Part shown: piece after piece, positions 1 through 5,449 of the stretch | Layout: each line of letters begins with the position of its first letter | Position numbering within the stretch: position 1 is the first letter of the stretch | From: Anaerolineaceae bacterium | GTDB lineage: Bacteria > Chloroflexota > Anaerolineae > Anaerolineales > Villigracilaceae | Length of the DNA: 6,048 bases | Direction: 5' to 3' | NCBI GenBank assembly: GCA_022181005.1 | Contig: BQMV01000272.1 | Coordinates: 1 to 6,048, forward strand | Notes under the pieces: model-generated | What the model saw: only the letters and a program-made list of their open reading frames with translations | The model's database searches: none | What the model was told of the DNA's origin: nothing | Translations under genes and position numbers: made by a program

Positions 1-60
1 TTTCCGATCTGGTAACGACGACGTTCTGATAGAATACCGTTATACTGGCTTCTGCGGAAC

Positions 61-104
61 GCGTCCAGTTTGTATCAATTAAGAAGAATAGGCAAACTGG
101 GCGC
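61..104. repeat. 12-bp inverted repeat in the nitrilase leader
   Basis: The arm gcgtccagtttg (61-72) pairs with caaactgggcgc (93-104) over 12 positions, with a single T.G wobble and a 20-nt AT-rich spacer (73-92). No T-run follows, so it is not an obvious intrinsic terminator. It sits 27 nt before the nitrilase start and could be an operator dyad or an RNA stem-loop in the leader; the sequence alone does not decide. The rest of 1-131 holds a TATACT hexamer (41-46) without a matching -35 element. Confidence 0.5.
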
Positions 105-131
105 CGCTTAAGACGGCATAAGGAATAGACT

Positions 132-1097
132 ATGATTCGTTCTTATCCGAAAGATACATTGATAGTTGGGCTTGCTCAAATCGCTCCTGTTTGGCTGAAT
201 CGGGCGGAGACTCTGTCAAAGATACTGGATCAGGTTCGGGCGGCGAGCGAGGCGGGATGTCATCTCGTCGCGTTTGGCGAGGGCTTGCTTCCGGGTTATC
301 CATTTTGGATTGAAAGAACGAACGGCGCGACGTTCAACTCGCCCATACAAAAAGAAATCCATGCGCATTATATGGATCAAGCCGTACAAATTGAAGCGGG
401 GCATCTCGCTCCGCTTTGTTCGGCGGCAAAAGAATTTGGAGTCGCCGTTGTTTTAGGTTGCATTGAACGTCCGTTAGATCGCGGCGGTCATAGTCTATAC
501 GCGAGTCTGGCATATATTGATTCAAACGGCGCGATTCAATCAGTACACCGCAAGTTAATGCCGACATACGAAGAACGGCTGACGTGGTCGCCGGGCGATG
601 GGCATGGATTGAGGGTGCATTCGTTGGGGGCTTTTACAGTCGGCGCGCTTAACTGTTGGGAAAATTGGATGCCGTTGGCGCGAGCGGCGCTGTACGGCAT
701 GGGAGAAGATTTGCATGTGTCGCTCTGGCCCGGCGGCGCGCATAACACGCAAGATAATACTCGTTTTGTGGCGCTGGAATCGCGCTCGTATGTGTTATCC
801 GTTTCTGGTTTGATGCGCCCCAGCGATTTCCCAAAAGACACGCCGCACCTTTCAGCCATCCTCGAAAATAGCGAAGGTTTTCTTGCTAACGGCGGCTCTT
901 GCATTGCGGGACCCGACGGACAATGGGTTGTCGAACCATTGATAGGAGAAGAAAAGTTAATTGTGGCGGAAATCAATCATCGCCGCGTGCGCGAAGAACG
1001 TCAGAACTTCGATCCTTCGGGACATTATAGCCGCCCGGATGTATTACAATTACGTGTCAACCGTCAACGTCAAAGCCCAATTTTATTTGATGAATAA
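132..1097 (+). CDS. Nitrilase-superfamily carbon-nitrogen hydrolase
   Basis: A 321-residue cytoplasmic enzyme of the nitrilase superfamily, probably a true nitrilase (nitrile to carboxylic acid plus ammonia). The Glu-Lys-Cys triad is visible: E50 in GEGLLPGYPFW, K141 in HRKLMPTYEERLTW with the accessory glutamate E148, and C175 in LNCWENWMPLAR. The CWENWMPLAR block and the RxKxxPTxxER block are typical of the nitrilase branch rather than of omega-amidases or biotinidase-like members. The length matches the family (about 300-370). The ATG is preceded by AAGGA (120-124) at 7-nt spacing, which supports this start. The exact nitrile substrate cannot be read from sequence; an amidase or cyanide-hydrating activity remains possible. 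There is no terminator-like hairpin with a T-run after the stop, so transcription may continue into the small ORF at 1124. Confidence 0.93.
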   Translation: MIRSYPKDTLIVGLAQIAPVWLNRAETLSKILDQVRAASEAGCHLVAFGEGLLPGYPFWIERTNGATFNSPIQKEIHAHYMDQAVQIEAGHLAPLCSAAKEFGVAVVLGCIERPLDRGGHSLYASLAYIDSNGAIQSVHRKLMPTYEERLTWSPGDGHGLRVHSLGAFTVGALNCWENWMPLARAALYGMGEDLHVSLWPGGAHNTQDNTRFVALESRSYVLSVSGLMRPSDFPKDTPHLSAILENSEGFLANGGSCIAGPDGQWVVEPLIGEEKLIVAEINHRRVREERQNFDPSGHYSRPDVLQLRVNRQRQSPILFDE

Positions 1098-1112
1098 AAA
1101 AGCCTCGCTCTT

Positions 1113-1116
1113 GGAG
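1113..1116 (+). promoter_or_regulatory. Ribosome binding site of the 41-codon ORF
   Basis: GGAG lies 7 nt before the ATG at 1124, better than anything in front of the larger membrane-protein gene that follows. It also overlaps a small hairpin, cgctc-ttg-gagcg (1106-1118), which could mask the site. This spacing is the main reason to take the small ORF seriously. Confidence 0.45.
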
Positions 1117-1123
1117 CGCACCT

Positions 1124-1249
1124 ATGACGACTCATTCAATAACCGAAAAGCAAATTCAAGGCACAGATCCGCTTGCGAAGATCTTCTTTAACATTAAGTG
1201 TTACGGCATCGCTTTATTTTTTATTATTACGGGGTTAGCGTGCCGTTAA
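1124..1249 (+). CDS. Small putative membrane protein, 41 residues
   Basis: An ATG-started ORF of 41 codons ending in TAA at 1247-1249. It begins 26 nt after the nitrilase stop and has GGAG at 7-nt spacing. The first 20 or so residues are polar (MTTHSITEKQIQG...). Residues about 26-39 (CYGIALFFIITGLA) are hydrophobic enough for one short membrane span, and the chain ends in CR. I do not recognise a family. It may be a genuine small membrane protein, a translated leader for the following DUF4870 gene, or chance. The segment is not a frameshifted piece of either neighbour, as it resembles neither the nitrilase C-terminus nor DUF4870. Confidence 0.4.
   Translation: MTTHSITEKQIQGTDPLAKIFFNIKCYGIALFFIITGLACR
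1203..1246. repeat. Inverted repeat at the end of the small ORF
   Basis: The arm acggca-t-cgct (1203-1213, one bulged T) pairs with agcgtgccgt (1237-1246) to give 10 base pairs around a 23-nt T-rich loop. It covers the 3' end of the small ORF and lies before the DUF4870 gene. The long loop and the lack of a strong T-tail make it a weak terminator candidate; it could act in the mRNA or be fortuitous. Confidence 0.25.
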
Positions 1250-1300
1250 GTCAGTTTTGGCGCATTGAGAACAATCAGCGAGATTAAGCTAGATATCGTT

Positions 1301-2197
1301 ATGAATCAGGCTCCAACCGCTGAAGAACGTATCTGGGCTGTGTTGACGCATCTTTCCGCGTTGGGCATGGGCATGGGATTAACCTTGCCGGTGATCGGTT
1401 GGGCGGAACGAAGGGGTACATCGAAGTATGCCGTATTTCAATCGCTGCAAGCATTAGGATATCAATCGCTGGGATACACGGTCTGGACTTTGGTCGGCTT
1501 GCTCGTGGGGGGCGTCAGTATATTTTTCTTGCTGCTCAACATTGAAAACGTTCAGAGCTCGGAAGCCGCGTTGAATGGTTGGATAATCGGCCATTTTAGC
1601 CTTGTCTTTGTGATTGTGGGTCTGTATTTCGCCCCTCCCGTCATTGCCGCGATCGCTTGCGCGCTTGGCAAAGATTTTTACTATCCGTTTATGGGGAAGC
1701 GTCTTGCCAAATACCTTAATTATGACCCTGCGAGCGAGGACAGTTTGAACGAAGACCGTGAGGATCGCTGGGTCGCGGCGGCTGGACACTTTAGCGTAAT
1801 CATCGCTTTTTGGGGACTGTTCGCTCCGGCTGTCGCATGGATTTTACAAGGCAGGCGCAGCGCATGGCTAAAATTTCAATCCGCACAAGCGATCGCGCTT
1901 CATGCTTTCACGCTTTTATTTGGATTCGCCGCAGGCGCGCTCTACCTTGTTGGGTTTGTCGCTTTTATCGGCCTTACAGGCTTTAGCGGCGAATCGATGA
2001 ACTCTTCAGCGGGGCTGATTGGCATTATCGTCGCGTTCGGCGCGATGGCTGCCGCGCTATTGATGTTTCTCGTTATTCCGCTCTTTCATGTTATGGGGCA
2101 ATGGGCGGGCTATCGCACACTCAAAGGCGCCGACTATCGCTATCCGATTATTGGAAAGTTGGTCGCGCGCATCATTTTGAAACAGGAGACTCTATGA
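1301..2197 (+). CDS. Tandem-duplicated DUF4870 membrane protein
   Basis: A polytopic inner-membrane protein of 298 residues from the ATG at 1301, built from two DUF4870-like units. Unit 1 (about 8-139) and unit 2 (about 153-298) share a W..x..H.S, P, W, S, FQS.QA pattern at a near-constant 146-residue offset: H17/H163, P30/P176, W34/W180, F46-Q47-S48 / F192-Q193-S194 and Q50-A51 / Q196-A197. Each unit ends alike, in YPFMGKRLA (128-136) and YPIIGKLVA (281-289). A charged linker (about 142-156) joins them. Members of DUF4870 are usually about 100-130 residues, so this is a double-length form; the function of the family is unknown. The start is uncertain: an in-frame TTG at 1265 would add 12 residues, and neither start has a clear Shine-Dalgarno sequence. 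I prefer the ATG because the conserved family segment begins soon after it. The stop overlaps the downstream peptidase start. Confidence 0.85.
   Translation: MNQAPTAEERIWAVLTHLSALGMGMGLTLPVIGWAERRGTSKYAVFQSLQALGYQSLGYTVWTLVGLLVGGVSIFFLLLNIENVQSSEAALNGWIIGHFSLVFVIVGLYFAPPVIAAIACALGKDFYYPFMGKRLAKYLNYDPASEDSLNEDREDRWVAAAGHFSVIIAFWGLFAPAVAWILQGRRSAWLKFQSAQAIALHAFTLLFGFAAGALYLVGFVAFIGLTGFSGESMNSSAGLIGIIVAFGAMAAALLMFLVIPLFHVMGQWAGYRTLKGADYRYPIIGKLVARIILKQETL
2184..2188 (+). promoter_or_regulatory. Ribosome binding site of the M55 peptidase gene
   Basis: AGGAG inside the last codons of the DUF4870 gene, 5 nt before the ATG at 2194. It fixes the peptidase start at 2194 rather than at an upstream in-frame ATG (2101), which would lie deep inside the DUF4870 gene. 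Confidence 0.8.
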
Positions 2198-3018
2198 AAA
2201 TTCTCGTTGCAACAGATATGGAAGGAATCACCGGCGTTACTACATGGGATCATGTTGCGCCGGGGCACGCCGAATACGCGCGCTTTCGACGGCTGATGAC
2301 GCAAGATGTTAATGCCGCCATTTGCGGCGCGTTTGACGCGGGAGCGGACGAAGTCATCGTTGCTGACGGACATTGGAACGGATCGAATATTCTCGTCGAA
2401 GAACTTGATCCGCGCGCGGGATTGAACAGCGGCTCGCCCTCTCCATTCTCAATGATGCAAGGCATTGACGAAAGCGTGAACGGTGTTTTTTTCATCGGCT
2501 ATCACGCGCGCAACGGCTCGCAAAATGCGATACTCGATCACACATGGTCGTCAAAGACGGTTGCGAATGTTTGGCTGAACGACGTTCTTACTGGCGAATA
2601 CGGCTTGAACGCCGCGCTTGCCGGTCATTTTAACGCGCCGGTCGTTATGGTCAGCGGCGACCAGACGGCGTGCGCGGAAGCGGCGGACTTGCTCGGCGCC
2701 ATGGAATGCGCGATCGTTAAGCAGGCGACAGGGCGTTACGCTGCGGAATGCCTATCCCCAGAAACGACTCGCAAGTTAATCTCTGCCGCCGCGATGCGAG
2801 CGACGACGCGACTAAAGAACGGCGATGCGCCGAAGCCGTTCGTGTTAAAGAAGCCAATTTGCGTCGCGGTAGAATTCTTCACTTCCGATATGGCGGATCG
2901 CGCTGCATTGATGCCTGGCTCGCAACGCGAAGGGACTCGCGTCTCATGGATTGGGCAAACGATGGACGCCGCCTATCGTGCTTTCCGCGCGTTGGTTACG
3001 CTGGCTTCGTCGGGTTAA
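2194..3018 (+). CDS. M55-family D-aminopeptidase (DppA-like)
   Basis: A 274-residue zinc metallopeptidase of family M55, whose characterised member is Bacillus subtilis DppA, a decameric D-aminopeptidase that releases N-terminal D-amino acids such as D-Ala. The metal ligands of DppA all have counterparts: D8 and E10 in ATDMEGITG, H60 in VADGHWNG, H104 in FFIGYHA and E135 in TGEYGLNA; H116 in LDHTW corresponds to the catalytic histidine region. The length equals the usual 270-280. No signal peptide is visible, so it is probably cytoplasmic, and a role in recycling D-Ala peptides from the cell wall is the natural inference. The start overlaps the DUF4870 stop by 4 nt (ATGA), implying translational coupling. 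There is no dpp-type peptide ABC transporter in the window, unlike the B. subtilis operon. Confidence 0.92.
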   Translation: MKILVATDMEGITGVTTWDHVAPGHAEYARFRRLMTQDVNAAICGAFDAGADEVIVADGHWNGSNILVEELDPRAGLNSGSPSPFSMMQGIDESVNGVFFIGYHARNGSQNAILDHTWSSKTVANVWLNDVLTGEYGLNAALAGHFNAPVVMVSGDQTACAEAADLLGAMECAIVKQATGRYAAECLSPETTRKLISAAAMRATTRLKNGDAPKPFVLKKPICVAVEFFTSDMADRAALMPGSQREGTRVSWIGQTMDAAYRAFRALVTLASSG

Positions 3019-3093
3019 GCCTGCGTGGACAATTTGATTTCTCTGTCAGCGTGAAACGATTTTGAATCCGGCGAAATTCCCTTCTTAAAGATA

Positions 3094-3121
3094 TTGACAA
3101 TACGCCAATCTCTATTAAAAT
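3094..3121 (+). promoter_or_regulatory. Sigma70-like promoter for the SET gene
   Basis: A perfect -35 hexamer TTGACA (3094-3099), a 16-nt spacer and TAAAAT (3116-3121, five of six matches to TATAAT). Transcription would start near 3128, giving a leader of about 265 nt before the SET start codon. It is the best promoter match I see in the window. Confidence 0.5.
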
Positions 3122-3230
3122 TGCGCCGATATTCTAAAAGGAGCGTTGACATTCTAACGACTCGCACGAGTGTGAATGAAGAGATACTTGTGCCAATTCT
3201 ATAACTTACGCCACGAATAAAATCTGGCTT

Positions 3231-3265
3231 CCGCCGCCCTCCAATTTCCATTGGCGAGGCGGCGG
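3231..3265. repeat. GC-rich hairpin in the SET leader
   Basis: The arms ccgccgcc (3231-3238) and ggcggcgg (3258-3265) pair perfectly. An inner stem of C3239-G3256 plus ccaat (3241-3245) with attgg (3250-3254) closes a TTCC tetraloop, with one mismatch and one bulged A. No T-run follows on the plus strand, so a plain intrinsic terminator is unlikely. It would be a very stable structure in the SET leader RNA. Confidence 0.5.
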
Positions 3266-3394
3266 GACTGCTTAAGGCAATCGCAGTCAACACAGTGGTT
3301 TGGAGCTGTTGTGCTTTGACTGTTTTTGTTTCTTTGGCGCGCGGCGTCAAAGCATCATCTTGGGCGAAACGCCCTCTAGTTACGAAAGGAAAGA

Positions 3395-3922
3395 ATGACC
3401 GGACAATTTTATTCTTATCTCAACCCCAAATGCGACTCAGGAACGTTCGAAGAGAAAGGCGGGCGCGGCGTGTTCGCTCGCGAGCCGATCAAAAAAGGCG
3501 AATTAGTCTGCTTGTGGGGCGGGCGTATTGTCGCGGAAGCCGAACTCGACCCGACGATGGAATCGTTCACGCAACGTATTCTTCAAATCGAAGAAGGCTT
3601 CTATCTTGAAGCGCCGCTTCCGCTTGAACCGACCGATTGCTTCAATCATTCGTGCGAGCCGAATGTGGGCTTCACCGGGCAGATCGGCTTGGTCGCTATG
3701 CGCGACATCCGCGCGGGCGAAGAACTCAATTTTGATTACGCCATGTGCGACGGCTCGGACTATGATGAATTTGCCTGTCGCTGCGGCGACGCGAATTGTC
3801 GCGGGGTCGTGAAAGGAACGGATTGGTCCATTCCCGAGCTATGGGAAAAATATCGCGGTTATTATATGCCGTATCTCGCGCGGCGCATCGAAGCGCTCAC
3901 ATTAAAAGCGGTCGCCGCTTAG
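3395..3922 (+). CDS. Small SET-domain protein methyltransferase with post-SET zinc site
   Basis: A 175-residue stand-alone SET protein, expected to transfer methyl from S-adenosylmethionine to a lysine side chain. Seen in order: GGRGVFA (22-28, the N-terminal SET strand and cofactor loop), NHSCEPN (84-90), GEELNFDYA (108-116, with the catalytic-site tyrosine Y115) and a post-SET cluster C128-x-C130-x4-C135, which with C87 of NHSC would bind one zinc. All core motifs are intact. There is no pre-SET region, signal peptide or membrane span, so it is probably cytoplasmic. AGGA (3387-3390) 4 nt before the ATG supports the start. The substrate cannot be inferred; bacterial SET proteins may target DNA-binding or ribosomal proteins. 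It appears to be transcribed from its own promoter and is followed directly by a strong hairpin. Confidence 0.93.
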   Translation: MTGQFYSYLNPKCDSGTFEEKGGRGVFAREPIKKGELVCLWGGRIVAEAELDPTMESFTQRILQIEEGFYLEAPLPLEPTDCFNHSCEPNVGFTGQIGLVAMRDIRAGEELNFDYAMCDGSDYDEFACRCGDANCRGVVKGTDWSIPELWEKYRGYYMPYLARRIEALTLKAVAA

Positions 3923-3927
3923 TATAG

Positions 3928-3960
3928 AACGGGTTGCGCGGTACAATTGCGCAACCCGTT
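3928..3960 (+). terminator. 12-bp hairpin, probable terminator of the SET gene
   Basis: A perfect inverted repeat, aacgggttgcgc (3928-3939) and gcgcaacccgtt (3949-3960), with a 9-nt loop. It begins 5 nt after the SET stop and is followed by an imperfect T-rich tail (tttatgttt). The position and stem strength fit intrinsic termination, although the tail is interrupted. The stem ends one base before the ATG of the glycosyltransferase gene, so it may also influence initiation there. Confidence 0.6.
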
Positions 3961-3961
3961 T

Positions 3962-5440
3962 ATGTTTAAATCCTTCGCATTCAAAATCTATCTTGTCGCC
4001 CTCATCTTGCGAATTCTCCCCGTCTTCGCCGCGCACGGATTGGGTATTGGGCTCGACGACATGTTTCAGTATGACATGCTTGCGCGCAGCCTCGCACAAG
4101 GGCATGGATTTCGCTGGTACGCCGAAGCGGATCTGGCTCAACTCGCGCCTTTCGTGAACTTCGACCTGTCCACCGCTCGAGAATATGATCCCATCCTCGG
4201 CATTCGCACCTCGTTTCGCGCACCGTTGTATCCCGCCTTTCTTGCGGTTGTTTACTTTATCAATGGAATTGACGCTTCGCGTTTCTTTGCCGCTCGTTTG
4301 GCGCAGGCGATTCTTTTAGGCGCGCCGCTCGCTCCGCTGACGTATTGGACGGCGAAGAAACTCTTCCTCCTCTCCTCATCCTATTTTGAAGCAAAAGACG
4401 AAAGAGGAAAGGCGGCGGAGAAAACAGCGAGGATTTCCGCTTGGCTAATCGCCGCTTATCCTCTTCTACTCGTCTATCCACTTGGGTTAGGAACCGAGAA
4501 TCTATTCTTTGTCCTTCTACTCGCCTCTTTTCTCTTGCTTCTTTCTTCTTTAGAAGACCCCTCCGTTCTTCATTTTCTACTCTCTGGAATCTTCCTTGCC
4601 CTTGTTGTCCTTACGCGCTCGGTTGTTCTTGTATTTGCTCTTGCCGCTTTTTGCCTGCTGATTTATGCGCATGGCAGACGAGCCGTCTTAGCAGCCTTGG
4701 CTTTTTTCTTCCTCGTCGCTCCATGGATTGTTCGCAATTCGCTTTTGCACGGCAAATTGAAGGGAATTGAGACTTCGATGGGATACAACTTGTATCTAAG
4801 CTATCATCCGCAAGGCAACGGTTCGTTTGTATTCGGGCCCTCGCTGGATTTGCTTCCCATCCTTGACGATGCCGAACGCGATAAAGTCGGAACGGAGAAA
4901 GCGATTGAATTTATAAAAGCGCAACCTGAAAGGTTTATTCCGTTGGCGGTCAGTCGGCTTGGCTTCTTCTTCGGATTAGAAAAGCGAGCGTTGGCATATT
5001 TTTACGGCAACGATCTTCTTGGTTTTATCCCTCTTCCGCTCTTGTTGACGATCGCTGTGATTTTGCTTCTGCCGTTTGTGATCGTTTCCATCTCCGCTGC
5101 GCTGGGGCTGTCGCTCCTCCGCTGGAATTTGCGAACGTGCTTGTTGGCTCTATTGTTTGTTCTTTACATCTCCCCTCATATATTTATTCTTGCAGAGGAT
5201 CGTTTCCATCTTGCGCTTGTCCCATACTTCGCTATTTTATCGGCTCTATTCTGGACGAACGCTTTCAAGGCATTGCCTGATCGATGGAACGAAGCGAGAT
5301 CGGGAAAAGTTCTTATAATCCTTTCAATTCTTTGCGCTGTTTTTCTAGCAGCCAACTGGGGGAGCGAACTCATCCGCGATTGGGATAAAATTATACAACT
5401 GCTCGGTCCGAACGGAAATCAATCTTATTTCCCTTACTGA
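3962..5440 (+). CDS. ArnT/PMT-type GT-C glycosyltransferase
   Basis: A multipass membrane protein of 492 residues with about 12 hydrophobic segments, the first at residues 8-28. The GT-C signature is visible: the first external loop opens with GLDDMFQYDMLARSLAQG (30-47), whose D32-D33 pair is the expected catalytic/metal region, and the second segment begins with FRAPLYPAFLA (85-95). The motif EDRFHLALVP near residues 411-420 matches the conserved late R-x-x-x-x-x-P region of these enzymes. Such proteins use a polyprenyl-phosphate sugar and transfer it to a protein, lipid or glycan outside the membrane; donor and acceptor cannot be told here. An in-frame TTG at 3947 would add five residues but lies inside the preceding hairpin, so I chose the ATG; no Shine-Dalgarno sequence is seen for either. 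Residues about 180-240 are encoded by a very pyrimidine-rich stretch. Confidence 0.85.
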   Translation: MFKSFAFKIYLVALILRILPVFAAHGLGIGLDDMFQYDMLARSLAQGHGFRWYAEADLAQLAPFVNFDLSTAREYDPILGIRTSFRAPLYPAFLAVVYFINGIDASRFFAARLAQAILLGAPLAPLTYWTAKKLFLLSSSYFEAKDERGKAAEKTARISAWLIAAYPLLLVYPLGLGTENLFFVLLLASFLLLLSSLEDPSVLHFLLSGIFLALVVLTRSVVLVFALAAFCLLIYAHGRRAVLAALAFFFLVAPWIVRNSLLHGKLKGIETSMGYNLYLSYHPQGNGSFVFGPSLDLLPILDDAERDKVGTEKAIEFIKAQPERFIPLAVSRLGFFFGLEKRALAYFYGNDLLGFIPLPLLLTIAVILLLPFVIVSISAALGLSLLRWNLRTCLLALLFVLYISPHIFILAEDRFHLALVPYFAILSALFWTNAFKALPDRWNEARSGKVLIILSILCAVFLAANWGSELIRDWDKIIQLLGPNGNQSYFPY

Positions 5441-5449
5441 TTGCCCGCT

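Larger units (their letters stand above)
3019..3394. other. 376-nt intergenic region before the SET gene
   Basis: It contains a sigma70-like promoter (3094-3121), a GC-rich hairpin (3231-3265), a 5-bp GC hairpin gggcg-aaa-cgccc (3362-3374) just before the SET ribosome binding site, and two copies of ATTCTAA 20 nt apart (3131 and 3151). A 14-codon ATG ORF at 3176-3220 (MKRYLCQFYNLRHE) lies between the promoter and the large hairpin but has only a weak ribosome binding site. No convincing intrinsic terminator for the M55 gene is visible. A minus-strand TTG-started frame spans most of it but has no recognisable content. Confidence 0.6.

Noticed and set aside
41..46. TATACT as a -10 promoter element for the nitrilase gene
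   Set aside because: No -35-like hexamer is found at 16-18 nt spacing and there is no extended -10 TG, so the hexamer alone is too weak to call.
536..976. Minus-strand frame of 146 codons opposite the nitrilase gene
   Set aside because: It lies wholly inside the nitrilase gene, whose catalytic triad is intact, and its translation shows no domain or membrane pattern.
1106..1118. Hairpin cgctc-ttg-gagcg as a terminator of the nitrilase gene
   Set aside because: The stem has only five pairs and no T-run follows on the plus strand.
2101..2193. Extended N-terminus for the M55 peptidase from an ATG at 2101
   Set aside because: The extra residues overlap the DUF4870 gene by nearly 100 nt and are not peptidase-like; the AGGAG at 2184-2188 and the DMEG motif at residue 8 place the start at 2194.
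3015..3350. Minus-strand open frame of 111 codons covering most of the intergenic region
   Set aside because: It starts with TTG, has no ribosome binding site at that start or at the first internal ATG (3251), shows no recognisable domain, and runs through a GC-rich hairpin and a plus-strand promoter. I treat it as chance, although a decayed gene cannot be excluded.
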